Below, in pieces: positions 1-7,279 of a stretch of 31,216 nt of DNA. Source of the stretch: an uncultured Alistipes sp. (GTDB lineage: Bacteria; Bacteroidota; Bacteroidia; Bacteroidales; Rikenellaceae); the NCBI GenBank assembly GCA_910583985.1, contig CAJTYA010000019.1, forward strand, positions 1-31,216. The letters are read 5' to 3'. Under the pieces are notes generated by a model. It was not told where the DNA came from. It did no database searches and saw only the letters and a list, made by a program, of their open reading frames with translations. Each line of letters starts with the position of its first letter. Positions within the stretch are counted from its first letter, which is position 1. The position numbers were made by a program, and so were the translations under genes.

Positions 1-54
1 TGTGATCGGGTACAAACGGGTACCCGATCCCCCAGCCAATACAATCCCTTTCAT
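1..54 (-). CDS. rfbA: Glucose-1-phosphate thymidylyltransferase RfbA, N-terminal fragment cut by the window edge
   Basis: Only the first 18 codons are inside the window. The ATG is at 54 and the frame is open to base 1. The peptide reads MKGIVLAGGSGTRLYPIT, which is the N-terminal nucleotide-binding signature (GGSGTRLxPxT) of sugar nucleotidyltransferases and matches RfbA closely. RfbA makes dTDP-glucose from glucose-1-phosphate and dTTP, the first step to dTDP-L-rhamnose and related sugars of surface polysaccharides. It lies 112 nt downstream of the UpxY-like gene on the same strand, so it is probably the second gene of a polysaccharide locus that continues to the left. Other nucleotidyltransferases share the motif, so the exact enzyme is likely rather than certain. 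Confidence 0.8.
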   Translation of the reverse strand, partial: MKGIVLAGGSGTRLYPIT

Positions 55-75
55 ATAAAAACGAATAAGTAAACG

Positions 76-90
76 GTCTTCGATGAAGAC
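76..90 (-). other. Short hairpin between upxY and rfbA
   Basis: A perfect 6-bp stem with a 3-nt loop (GTCTTC, GAAGAC) sits 22 nt before the rfbA start codon. On the minus strand it is followed by a T-rich stretch. It could be a weak pause or attenuation site of the kind a NusG paralogue might read through. That role is inference. Confidence 0.3.
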
Positions 91-166
91 ACGACGAAAC
101 CTTCGTCCGGTCGCACAGGGCCCTGCGAGAGAACACACGGACACCGAGAGGCGACAGTACGAAAAA

Positions 167-715
167 CTAAATTCTTTCGACGAATGCGGACGGGACGGTG
201 GCCGTAGCGACGGCCGAAACGCCGTCGATCTTCACCACGACCCGCCTCTGACGAGCGTTTTTCACGCGCATGAACACCCCCTCAACCCCTTCGAACACTC
301 CGCCCGTAATGCGGACGGGATCGCCCTCCGACAGATCGACCTCTTCGGGCGCGAGAAAAAGCACCTGTTCGTCGGCACTCCCCGCCACGGCGATAAAATG
401 GTTCATCTGTTGTTCCGGGACCGTCAGGATTTGCACCCGGCCGTCTTCGCGGCACATGACATAACGCAGCATCGGAAGGCGGTGCATCTTGAGATCGTCG
501 ATGACCGGACGGGTCGCACGGACGAACACATAGTTATGGACCGCGACTTCCCGGACACGACAGAACCGTCCCTGGGCATTGCGACGGCGCACCGTTCGGA
601 CGGGGATGAAATTCTCGATGTTCATCCGGTCGAGACTCTCCTTGACGAACAACTCCCGCTGATAGGTCACACGCAAGACGTACCAGGCGATATTCGGCGG
701 AAAACTACTCGTCAT
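167..715 (-). CDS. UpxY-family NusG-like transcription antiterminator
   Basis: A 182-residue protein with the NusG layout: an NGN domain at about residues 10-110, starting with the typical WYVLRVTYQRE, then a KOW-like segment at about 128-155 (EGDPVRITGGVFEGVEG). In Bacteroides the UpxY proteins are NusG paralogues encoded first in capsular polysaccharide loci; they bind RNA polymerase and stop premature termination in the long leader of their own operon. Here the next gene downstream is rfbA, which fits that role. No UpxZ-like inhibitor gene is seen between the two. The start ATG at 713-715 is the only one that keeps the complete NGN domain. It is a specialised paralogue and not the housekeeping NusG, because neither secE nor the rplK cluster is next to it. 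Confidence 0.88.
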   Translation of the reverse strand: MTSSFPPNIAWYVLRVTYQRELFVKESLDRMNIENFIPVRTVRRRNAQGRFCRVREVAVHNYVFVRATRPVIDDLKMHRLPMLRYVMCREDGRVQILTVPEQQMNHFIAVAGSADEQVLFLAPEEVDLSEGDPVRITGGVFEGVEGVFMRVKNARQRRVVVKIDGVSAVATATVPSAFVERI

Positions 716-760
716 AGAAAACGGGCAAAAGGGGCGAGCGGAGAACGATTATTTGTCAGA

Positions 761-790
761 TTGATATTCCTTGGGGACACTGAATATCAA
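761..790. promoter_or_regulatory. Inverted repeat upstream of upxY, part of a GAATATC site cluster
   Basis: Perfect 9-bp arms, TTGATATTC (761-769) and GAATATCAA (782-790), are separated by 12 nt. The core GAATATC/GATATTC recurs at 763, 782, 801 and 887. The first three start exactly 19 bp apart with alternating orientation. This looks like an operator cluster or an RNA hairpin in the upxY leader, 46 to 178 nt upstream of its start codon. Confidence 0.5.
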
Positions 791-884
791 ATAAAGCAAT
801 GATATTCAATCAATTATAATACATCCACATATAAATCCCGCACCTTTTCGGGCACGGACGTCCCCCTGAGACGGATTTTGTAGT

Positions 885-905
885 GCGAATATCGTAATTA
901 TTCGC
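885..905. other. Hairpin in the upxY upstream region
   Basis: Perfect 7-bp stem (GCGAATA, TATTCGC) with a 7-nt loop. It includes the fourth copy of the GAATATC core. Function unknown; it may be part of the regulatory region of the polysaccharide locus. Confidence 0.35.
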
Positions 906-907
906 CT

Positions 908-954
908 AACGGCCAAACATTTTTCGTCGATTCGTGACGCGACGGCCGTTTTTT
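908..954 (+). terminator. Terminator-like hairpin on the plus strand without an obvious plus-strand gene
   Basis: Arms AACGGCC (908-914) and GGCCGTT (944-950) enclose a second small stem (GTCG, CGAC). They are followed on the plus strand by a run of six T (949-954). No plus-strand protein gene precedes it, so it would end either an antisense or small RNA from the upxY leader or nothing at all. Confidence 0.35.
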
Positions 955-1409
955 CGCGATAACGGAAAGAGTTTCTCCCGGCAGAGGGATCGCTGCGGAA
1001 ACAGAGGCGATTGCCTCGGTTTTCACAAGGGACCCCGTCCGCCGCCGACATTCCTCCGCACCGGAAAGCGTCATGTCTGTCGTCGCGGCGAAAGATACCT
1101 TCGGACTCCGTAGCACGGCTCTCGCGCCTTTTCGGAACACGTTCGCATCCGAAGTTCGAAAGATCGGGACGGAAAAAACGCGGGAGGGTTTCGCTCCGTC
1201 GGACACCCGCTCACCGGATCGGGCTTCCGGAGGCGACATACGCAAAAGACAACTCACGGGACCGGCACGGCAACCTCTCCCCTTTCGCACTGACGGCGGC
1301 GTCCGGAAACCCGCGTCCGCGTATGCGCCCCCGCGTCACGAACTCTCGCTCCCCTTCCGCAAACGACGTCCCGGAAAAGGGAACGGTCGAAAACCTCGGC
1401 CGGCAACGC
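955..1409. other. GC-rich intergenic stretch without a supported gene
   Basis: Between the upxY leader and the terminator of the DJ-1 gene. Several open frames exist on both strands, but none has a family signature or a convincing start. I see no repeat or RNA gene here. Confidence 0.5.
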
Positions 1410-1445
1410 AAAAACCCGGTCCCTTTCCTCACGAAAGAGACCGGG
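1410..1445 (-). terminator. Rho-independent terminator of the DJ-1/PfpI gene
   Basis: On the minus strand a 13-bp stem with one mismatch (outer arms CCCGGTC and GACCGGG, 5-nt loop) occupies 1415-1445 and is followed directly by five T (1410-1414). It starts 26 nt after the stop codon of the DJ-1/PfpI gene. This is one of the clearest intrinsic terminators in the window. Confidence 0.85.
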
Positions 1446-1470
1446 AATCCGGTTTCGGAAACCGACGCTC

Positions 1471-1998
1471 CTATTTCAAAGCATTCAGAACAGCGGGCAG
1501 CAAAGCCTCGACCGCATGTTCGTTCCGGGCCGTGAAGAAGTTGCCGTCGGCCGTCCATGCTTCGTCCGTAACAACGGCCTGCGCCACGGCCGGAGCGGCC
1601 AGCGGATGGACAGACACCCTGCGACCGTCACAGACGCCCGCAAGGCTGAAGATCATCGCTGCAGCGCAATGTCCGACGAGCAGTTTGTCTTTCGCCGCAA
1701 ATTCGCGAATCACGTCCAACAGCGCGACGTTGTGCGGCTCGGAGGCATGCTGCGCGAAGAGAGGCACAGCATCGCCGCATGCGAACACCAGCGCGTCGAA
1801 ATCGTCGCTCCGTCCCCGAAGGTTCCCGACCGTATCGTCCGCCCGAAGACGAACCCCGGAATTCGTGCGGATGTCGGTCGTGTCCGAAACGGCGAATACT
1901 TCATACCCGATGCCGTTCTCGTAAAAAGTCTCCAAATACTCAAAAAGTCCCATGCCGTTCACCGGATCGACGGCCAGCACGGCTGCGCGTTTTGCCAT
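1471..1998 (-). CDS. DJ-1/PfpI family protein (class I glutamine amidotransferase-like fold)
   Basis: A 175-residue cytoplasmic protein of the DJ-1/PfpI superfamily. The conserved nucleophile elbow is at Cys111 (LLVGHCAAAM) and the N-terminal strand reads AVLAVDPVNGMG. Members include chaperones/deglycases, proteases and amidotransferases; which activity applies here cannot be read from the sequence. The open frame extends upstream to 2061, but MAKRAAVLAV at 1998 is the natural family start, and the predicted transcription start (about 2052) lies downstream of the longer start. A consensus promoter precedes it and an intrinsic terminator follows, so it is probably a single-gene unit. Confidence 0.85.
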   Translation of the reverse strand: MAKRAAVLAVDPVNGMGLFEYLETFYENGIGYEVFAVSDTTDIRTNSGVRLRADDTVGNLRGRSDDFDALVFACGDAVPLFAQHASEPHNVALLDVIREFAAKDKLLVGHCAAAMIFSLAGVCDGRRVSVHPLAAPAVAQAVVTDEAWTADGNFFTARNEHAVEALLPAVLNALK

Positions 1999-2058
1999 AA
2001 CGTTCGAAAATTTAAATGAAACGAAAACTTTTCCGACCGCCCCGAAGCGGCCGATACG

Positions 2059-2089
2059 CAAAAATAGAAACGTCCTTTTTCAGAAACAA
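2059..2089 (-). promoter_or_regulatory. Promoter of the DJ-1/PfpI gene
   Basis: On the minus strand TTG (2087-2089) and TATTTTTG (2059-2066) are separated by 20 bp, matching the Bacteroidota sigma-70 consensus TTG-N19-21-TAnnTTTG. Transcription would begin near 2052. The ~55-nt leader contains a 7-bp hairpin (CGGCCGC, GCGGTCG). Confidence 0.75.
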
Positions 2090-2090
2090 T

Positions 2091-3018
2091 AAGACACTTG
2101 AAATTCAAATAGTTACCTCAAAGTAACGAATATTGTGAACCAGAGGGAAAACCGTGAGGAAAAAATGCAAAAAAATTTCGTCGGACGAAAACGAAACGAA
2201 CACCCGGCCGGCACCGGGCCCCCCACGCCCCTTGCCTCGAAAAAACGCAGGGGAAAGGAGTTCTCGATGCGCACACGTGCGGGACGGCACGCATCGGCGG
2301 TCGGAAGCCACGGCCGCGACGCCGGCGGAAAATCGAAAAAAAGACGGCTCCCGCGAACCGGCCCATACGCGCATACCCTTTCCATATACTCGAAAAACCG
2401 GCTCGTTCGCCGCGATTCGGGCTTCACCGGACATCGCTGTGCTTCCGGACGAACATAGACGATGGACATCGGATCGGAAGAACCGGTACCAAAGCGGTCC
2501 GGTTTCGCCCGACACCGCTGCTCTTCCCGACGAATATGATTCTACACGAGCGAAAAACCGCTTCTGCATAAAAGCATCGCCCTTTGACGCTTCGGGCCTC
2601 TTTTTCCCGCAAGCCCTACCGCCGAATATGCCGCAGCGGCCCGGAACCTTATCGACCGGCCGGGGGAACGGCCTCCGAAACGGGACCGACGAGACCCCCT
2701 GTCGCCCAAAGGTATGGTCATCTTATCATGACGGAGCAAAAAGAAAAGTCGCCTCGGACTCCCCGTTCGAAGACCTCGGCGACAAATATGTCAAAAGATA
2801 TGCGGAAAGCATCTTGCGTAAGCGACCGGAATCGAGCGAACTCCGGTTTCCGACGTTCAAAGCTCCCCGGCAAAGGATGCTATAAGGAAGCATGAAGCCT
2901 TTTTCATTTCGGCGGGAAACGCCCGCAAGGCCCCCGCCGTCTTTCCGCATTCTCCCGGATCGCTTACCGAGCCGGATGCCGCTACCGGGCAAAACCCGTA
3001 CGGAAAAACGTTTCGAAG
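2091..3018. other. Long spacer with the 80-bp repeat, no supported gene
   Basis: GC-rich, with overlapping open frames on both strands that lack any family signature. Apart from the degenerate 80-bp repeat at 2391-2590 nothing recognisable was found. Confidence 0.5.
2391..2590. repeat. Degenerate tandem repeat, period about 80 bp
   Basis: About 2.5 diverged copies. The segment CGAAAAACCG occurs at 2391 and 2551 (160 bp apart), with a worn version near 2471. The segment around GACATCGCTG at 2430 recurs as GACACCGCTG at 2511 (81 bp apart), each followed by a related CTTCC-GACGAA block. The unit is not clearly coding in any frame. Confidence 0.55.
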
Positions 3019-3040
3019 AAAAATCCGCGACAGGACGGAT
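3019..3040 (-). terminator. Possible intrinsic terminator of the thioredoxin lipoprotein gene
   Basis: On the minus strand a 5-bp stem (ATCCG, CGGAT, 8-nt loop) is followed by TTTT, 16 nt after the stop codon. The stem is short, so confidence is moderate. Confidence 0.45.
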
Positions 3041-3056
3041 GGTGTGGAGGAGCCGA

Positions 3057-3533
3057 TCAGTTCGAGCCCAACAGAATCTCGTCGATGGCCTTTTTGAATT
3101 CTTCCCGTCCCATGGCACCCTGAATCATCTGCGGCTTGCCCTCCTTGGGACAAAACAGCAGCGAGGGGATGGAACGGATGCCGAACGCAGCGGCCAACTC
3201 CTGCTCCTGCTCGGTATCGACCTTGTAAATATCGATCCGCCCGGCATACTCCTCGGCCAATTCGTCGAGAATCGGTGCGATCATTTTGCAGGGGCCGCAC
3301 CACGACGCATAAAAATCGACGATGCAGGGTTTGTCCCCCAGATATTTCCATTCCCGCGGCGAGGCCTCGAAATCGGCCACCTTGACAAGAAAGTCCGCTT
3401 TGTTCAAATGTTTCGTTCCCATTTCCTTTTGTGTTTTTTCCGGTTCCGGACGACGGTCCTTGCCGGTGTTTCCTACGCAGGAAACGAGCAAGGTCAATGC
3501 CAGAATACCTACAAACATCCGTTTCTTTTTCAT
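3057..3533 (-). CDS. Thioredoxin-like lipoprotein (periplasmic thiol-disulfide oxidoreductase)
   Basis: A 158-residue protein. It begins MKKKRMFVG followed by a hydrophobic stretch and a lipobox (LVSC, Cys19), so it should be exported and lipid-anchored facing the periplasm. The thioredoxin domain starts near residue 45, with the active site WCGPC at 78-82 and the cis-Pro motif IRSIP. It resembles periplasmic thioredoxins of Bacteroides that reduce or shuffle disulfides outside the cytoplasm. The open frame reaches 3674, but only the ATG at 3533 gives a signal peptide at the N-terminus, and a -7 element lies 60 nt further upstream. It is distinct from the cytoplasmic trxA at 12859. Confidence 0.9.
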   Translation of the reverse strand: MKKKRMFVGILALTLLVSCVGNTGKDRRPEPEKTQKEMGTKHLNKADFLVKVADFEASPREWKYLGDKPCIVDFYASWCGPCKMIAPILDELAEEYAGRIDIYKVDTEQEQELAAAFGIRSIPSLLFCPKEGKPQMIQGAMGREEFKKAIDEILLGSN

Positions 3534-3592
3534 CGGCTCTTTCGTATATCGTTTTTCTGCCCTATCGGGTGGATTCACCCTCCAACGCAAGA

Positions 3593-3600
3593 CAAAAATA
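3593..3600 (-). promoter_or_regulatory. -7 promoter element of the thioredoxin lipoprotein gene
   Basis: TATTTTTG on the minus strand matches TAnnTTTG. No TTG is found at the standard 19-21 bp distance, so the -33 half is weak. Confidence 0.5.
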
Positions 3601-3786
3601 AACGTATTTTCTGCAAAACGCTCGTCCGACACACAAAAATCTTTCTTCGGGCCGGGAAACGGGTCTGCCGGCACGTCGGGTTTTCGTCAGGACTACTTTA
3701 TGGAATATGGAGTACGGGAGCTTTCCTCGTCCTCGCTGCGGTGCAACAAAACCGCATTCCGATTCCCGACGCGTCTGAGGGCCCCT

Positions 3787-4131
3787 TTATTGTTCGACGA
3801 GTTCCGGACGGCCGACGAGCGAAATCATCTTCAACCGGACCTCGCATCCGCACCATCCGGGCTCGTTCTGCAAACATTTCGCGATCCGTTTCTCCTGACA
3901 TTGCAAATAATCGATCGCCCGATAGAATCCTTCGCACTCCTGAGCGGAAGGCAGACGGGCCGAACGGTAAGCGGGCGGCAACACCGTATCGCGAACGACT
4001 TTCCGTTCCGTCACCGAAATGTCGAGCCGGACAGAACCGGGCATCACCTCGTCCACGACGCCATAGATCGGACCTTCGTCTCCGTCGCCTCCCGTAAAAA
4101 CATACAACTCTCCGCTGCGCAGCTCTTTCAT
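3787..4131 (-). CDS. Small Cys-containing protein of unknown function
   Basis: A predicted 114-residue soluble protein starting MKELRSGELYVFTGGDGDEG. I do not recognise a family. It has a compact beta-like first half (ELYVF, PIYGVVDEV, VRLDISV, VVRDTVLP) and a helical second half with five cysteines (66, 78, 86, 94, 96), the last four in CQEKRIAKC and CGC settings. There is no signal peptide or membrane segment. The frame continues upstream to 4380, but that part is arginine-rich and spacer-like, and the ATG at 4131 follows an AT-rich leader. The acidic, low-arginine composition after the ATG supports real coding. Confidence 0.65.
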   Translation of the reverse strand: MKELRSGELYVFTGGDGDEGPIYGVVDEVMPGSVRLDISVTERKVVRDTVLPPAYRSARLPSAQECEGFYRAIDYLQCQEKRIAKCLQNEPGWCGCEVRLKMISLVGRPELVEQ

Positions 4132-4548
4132 AACCAACTTATATAATAATTTTGGGATTTCGATTCTCGCCGGAATCCGACGCATCCGCCTCTTTCCGTC
4201 AATGGCCCGGCATCCGCCGCCCGTGCGTCCGGACAAAAAAGCTGCCGTTTCCGCCTTCGGGAAAAACAAAAATACGGTCTCTCCCCCGAAAGGACGGATG
4301 CCGCACCGGATTTTCGGAATTCGCCGCCACCGTCCGAGCGACCGCGAGCCGTTCAATCGAAACAGCCGTACCGATTGCATTCGGTACGGCCGTCTCTTTT
4401 AAACACAAAACTATCTAAAATCGATCGACTCGTTTGTCAAATAAAATAATTGTCTTGTGAGTTTAGGGGGAGGAGGGCACCCCGCTCACCCATTACAAAG
4501 CGCCCTCCTTTTCGGCCCGGCCTTATCCGGACCGCCCTAAATCTCGTA
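4132..4548. other. Spacer with two hairpins
   Basis: No supported gene. It holds a 10-bp hairpin at 4365-4390 and an 8-bp inverted repeat (AGGAGGGC 4471-4478, GCCCTCCT 4502-4509) with a 23-nt loop in the 3' region of the DUF3244 gene. Confidence 0.5.
4365..4400. terminator. Bidirectional hairpin, likely terminator
   Basis: A perfect 10-bp stem, GCCGTACCGA (4365-4374) and TCGGTACGGC (4381-4390), with a 6-nt loop. On the plus strand it is followed by CGTCTCTTTT. On the minus strand it lies downstream of the DUF3244 gene, followed by TGTTTCG. It most likely ends the minus-strand transcript. Confidence 0.5.
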
Positions 4549-4989
4549 TCAGATGTTTCTGAACGTACCGTAATACAGCGTCGTCTTGCCGTTCTCCTCG
4601 ACGACGAAATTGATCTTGTAGCGCACCGTTCCCAAACGCGACACATCGAGCGAACCTTCGAGGGACGAATTGGTATCGAAATCCTTCGAAATCATCACCT
4701 GATTGAAATCGTTCAGAACGGACACTTTCACGACGCCCACCGCTCTTGAAAAACGGAACGAAACGGTATGGGGCTTTTCGTAGAGCCACCCGAACAGCGC
4801 TCCCGTAGGAATAGGGACAGGAGCATCCAATGTCGGACGGCCGGGATTATCTTCCCCTGCTCCGATATTTACTTTTTCATCAAATTCATCAAACGTAGGT
4901 TCACTCAATACAGTGGGAATTCCTCCGGACAAAACCCATGCTCCGCACAAAGCGGTCAGCAGCAGGGTTACAAAAACAAGTTTTTTCAT
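4549..4989 (-). CDS. Secreted DUF3244-like protein
   Basis: A 146-residue protein with an N-terminal signal peptide (MKKLVFVTLLLTALCGAWVLSG). The C-terminal half (about 72-146) has the strand pattern of DUF3244 proteins: a VVKVSVLNDFNQVM strand pair, an acidic turn, LEGSLDVSRLGTVRYKI, and a final strand ending YYGTF. Members are small beta-sandwich secreted proteins of Bacteroidota with no known activity. The next gene upstream encodes a TPR/HTH signalling protein on the same strand, a pairing seen repeatedly in Bacteroides, so the secreted protein may be a target of or ligand for that regulator. A separate promoter precedes it. The family call is by pattern only. Confidence 0.7.
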   Translation of the reverse strand: MKKLVFVTLLLTALCGAWVLSGGIPTVLSEPTFDEFDEKVNIGAGEDNPGRPTLDAPVPIPTGALFGWLYEKPHTVSFRFSRAVGVVKVSVLNDFNQVMISKDFDTNSSLEGSLDVSRLGTVRYKINFVVEENGKTTLYYGTFRNI

Positions 4990-5004
4990 CGTTTAGCAGT
5001 TTTT

Positions 5005-5022
5005 AAAATCGTTGCCGATTTT
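5005..5022 (-). other. 5' UTR hairpin with a GCAA tetraloop
   Basis: On the minus strand AAAATCG-GCAA-CGATTTT forms a 7-bp stem with a GNRA-type loop, 15 nt before the ATG of the DUF3244 gene. It might affect translation or RNA stability. Confidence 0.35.
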
Positions 5023-5081
5023 AGAATCGTTTTGAGTTTTTCCGGATCGGGCGGAACGTTACGTTTCCCTTTCCGCCGTCA

Positions 5082-5089
5082 CAAACATA
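5082..5089 (-). promoter_or_regulatory. -7 promoter element of the DUF3244 gene
   Basis: TATGTTTG on the minus strand matches TAnnTTTG, 92 nt before the start codon. The -33 region reads TGG rather than TTG. Confidence 0.5.
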
Positions 5090-5281
5090 CCGAATTTTCT
5101 TTTTCGAACCATCCGAAGGCGAGGTTTCGATGCTATGACAACACTTTCTCAACCGCTCTTCCGCCCCTTTGCAGCGACCTCCGGCCGGGCATTCCGAGTC
5201 GGAAGCAGGTCTTCCGTTTTAAAAATATGGACAAGCATAATCGAAGCGAAAAATCATTGAACGACAACAGGATTCGGTCGG

Positions 5282-7054
5282 TTAGAGCCAAGATTCGAGC
5301 AACTTTTTGAGCGGCAGATCGGACCCGTCTTCGAGTTTTTTCCTCAAACGGTTTCGTTTGCGGGAAACCGAATTGGGCAAAATATCGAGAATCTTACTGA
5401 TTTCGGCCGTTTTCAACCCGACCACGATCATGCAACAGAGTCGGATATCGTCCGCAGAAAGTTCCTTCTCTCCGGCCAGTTTCTCGTAAAACCGGTCGGT
5501 GATCACGTACCCGGAAATATCGCTGATCTCGTTCCAACTGTCCTTGCTGAAGATAAAATCGTCGAACATCTTTTTGGCCGCCCTCGTAAAACAGATATTG
5601 TTCGGCCGTTGGTCGGACCAGAGTTTGAGAATGGAATTGATCTTCTGCGCCGTTTTCACCCTCGCCAGCAACAGGGCGCAAACCGATTGCTTGCGCAATT
5701 CCATATCCCGCATTTTCGCTTCGAGGGTCTGCTTTTCCAAGCGGACGCGCTGGTTTTCGAGCTCGACCTGCTGCATCTTGATCTTTTGCTCGTCGAGCCG
5801 CATCCGCTGTTCGTTCATCTGGATCGTCGTGCGCTGCAATTCGGTCTCGTGCTGCGCAATCCGACGTTCTTTGACCCTCATCCGGATCGCATAGACCGTA
5901 CATACGGCCAGCATGATCGAAAGCAGCACGGTAACGACCAACCACAGGTTCCGGTTGCGAATGGCGAGCTGTTGCTTTTCCACCTGCAACTTTTCATTGT
6001 TGTACATGTGCTTGATCTTTTTTATTGAGCTAAACATATTCTTTTCATGTATAGCATTTGTTAACATATTGTATTTTTCGTGTAAAATAAGCGCTGTTTC
6101 AAAATTACATTTCTTTCTTTCAATTATATACATAGAAGAAACTAATCCTACGATTTTCAAAGAGTCTTTACATTGTTCTGCTATCGATAAAGCTCTATCG
6201 TAGCAAACTCTCGCTGAATCCAAATCTATATTTTTCAAATAAATATCTCCCAATGTTTTATATCGGCCACTCACATCATTTCTCAAAGAATCCATCGCAA
6301 AGCTCTTTATTATGTTTCTTTTAGCCGCTTCATAATCCTCCAACCAATAATAAGCCGACCCCAACGAAGAATACATCATGCTGACAAAGGCTTTGTCATT
6401 GCATTTCTCGCTGCCGTCAAGACACCGATCGAAAAAAGTAACGGCTTCGTCGAAATCCTTTTTCGTCATATGAGCCCATCCTATCTGGTAAAGCGCATAC
6501 ATCTCATTCTTCGCCTTTTCGGCCTTGCGGAAGTGGTGCATGGATTTCTCGTAGTACGCAATCGCCTCGTCTTCGAGATACTGGCTTTTGTAGACTTCGC
6601 CGATGTCGTAACAGATCAGGCCTTTGAGGTTGTCGTCCGGGCTGTAAGGCATGTATTCCTCGGCCCGGAGCAGCATGGTGAGCCGACGTTTGTCGTCCAA
6701 TAGGTCGGAGAGCACCCGGCTGTGGTAAAAATAGGCCCGGACGGCGCGCTCGTAGTCCCGGCGCGCCCCGAAATATTCGGAGGCCACGGCGATCCGTTCC
6801 TCGGAACGGGACGGCTGCCCGGTCTTGTCCTTGGCCTCGGTCTCCAGCAGACAGTAGAGCGCGTAATCGGCCCGCGGCAGCCGTTCGGGTTCGGCGATGC
6901 TGTCCAGCAGAGCGAGCGCCTTTTCGGGCATCGAATCCATGATGCGTTCGGCCCGTTCGATCCTGTCGGCCGACGCGTCGTGATGACGGGAACAGGAAAA
7001 CAATCCGGCGCACCCCAGCCAAGCCGCCGTACAAAGAAATAAAATATGCCTCAT
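5282..7054 (-). CDS. Membrane-anchored TPR protein with C-terminal LuxR-like HTH
   Basis: A 590-residue protein. A signal peptide with a possible lipobox (LFSC, Cys21) is followed by TPR repeats at about 35-330, a transmembrane segment at about 370-392 (NLWLVVTVLLSIMLAVCTVYAI), a coiled coil rich in Gln/Glu at about 395-455, and a C-terminal helix-turn-helix at about 534-577 (LSADDIRLCCMIVVGLKTAEIS). The layout is that of Bacteroidota one-component regulators that sense in the periplasm with TPRs and bind DNA inside. The DUF3244 gene follows in the same direction after a 292-nt gap. An internal part, residues about 200-350 (6000-6460), is strikingly AT-rich compared with both ends, which suggests recombination with a foreign allele. 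Confidence 0.85.
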   Translation of the reverse strand: MRHILFLCTAAWLGCAGLFSCSRHHDASADRIERAERIMDSMPEKALALLDSIAEPERLPRADYALYCLLETEAKDKTGQPSRSEERIAVASEYFGARRDYERAVRAYFYHSRVLSDLLDDKRRLTMLLRAEEYMPYSPDDNLKGLICYDIGEVYKSQYLEDEAIAYYEKSMHHFRKAEKAKNEMYALYQIGWAHMTKKDFDEAVTFFDRCLDGSEKCNDKAFVSMMYSSLGSAYYWLEDYEAAKRNIIKSFAMDSLRNDVSGRYKTLGDIYLKNIDLDSARVCYDRALSIAEQCKDSLKIVGLVSSMYIIERKKCNFETALILHEKYNMLTNAIHEKNMFSSIKKIKHMYNNEKLQVEKQQLAIRNRNLWLVVTVLLSIMLAVCTVYAIRMRVKERRIAQHETELQRTTIQMNEQRMRLDEQKIKMQQVELENQRVRLEKQTLEAKMRDMELRKQSVCALLLARVKTAQKINSILKLWSDQRPNNICFTRAAKKMFDDFIFSKDSWNEISDISGYVITDRFYEKLAGEKELSADDIRLCCMIVVGLKTAEISKILDILPNSVSRKRNRLRKKLEDGSDLPLKKLLESWL

Positions 7055-7085
7055 AACGATATTATCCGTAAAAAAATTCAGAGCA

Positions 7086-7116
7086 TAAAAGTAGGACTCA
7101 AATTAAAAACAAACAA
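7086..7116 (-). promoter_or_regulatory. Promoter of the TPR/HTH gene
   Basis: On the minus strand TTG (7114-7116) and TACTTTTA (7086-7093) are 20 bp apart; the -7 element differs from TAnnTTTG only in its last base. The start codon is 31 nt downstream. Confidence 0.5.
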
Positions 7117-7229
7117 CATTTGTCGATAATTAATATTTTAAAAAGTCCGATCCGTGCCATTTTAGGACGCCGTCCGCGCCGCCCGGACCGGTTTTCCGAC
7201 GAAATCGGGGATGACAAGGGTCGTAAAAA

Positions 7230-7259
7230 TTGGAAATCGAAACCGAATCGCTATCTTTA
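7230..7259 (+). promoter_or_regulatory. Promoter of the esterase pair
   Basis: TTG (7230-7232), 19-bp spacer, TATCTTTA (7252-7259), one base off TAnnTTTG. Transcription would begin near 7265, 15 nt before the ATG. Confidence 0.65.
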
Positions 7260-7279
7260 TGGGACCAAAAACGCAAGTT

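Noticed and set aside
167..802. Plus-strand frame opposite upxY
   Set aside because: Antisense shadow of a well-supported NusG-family gene.
955..1290. Minus-strand frame of 130 codons upstream of upxY
   Set aside because: No family resemblance, spacer-like composition and no promoter or start context.
4147..4154. TAATTTTG on the plus strand as a promoter
   Set aside because: No TTG at 19-21 bp upstream and no plus-strand gene follows. It lies in a short AT-rich patch.
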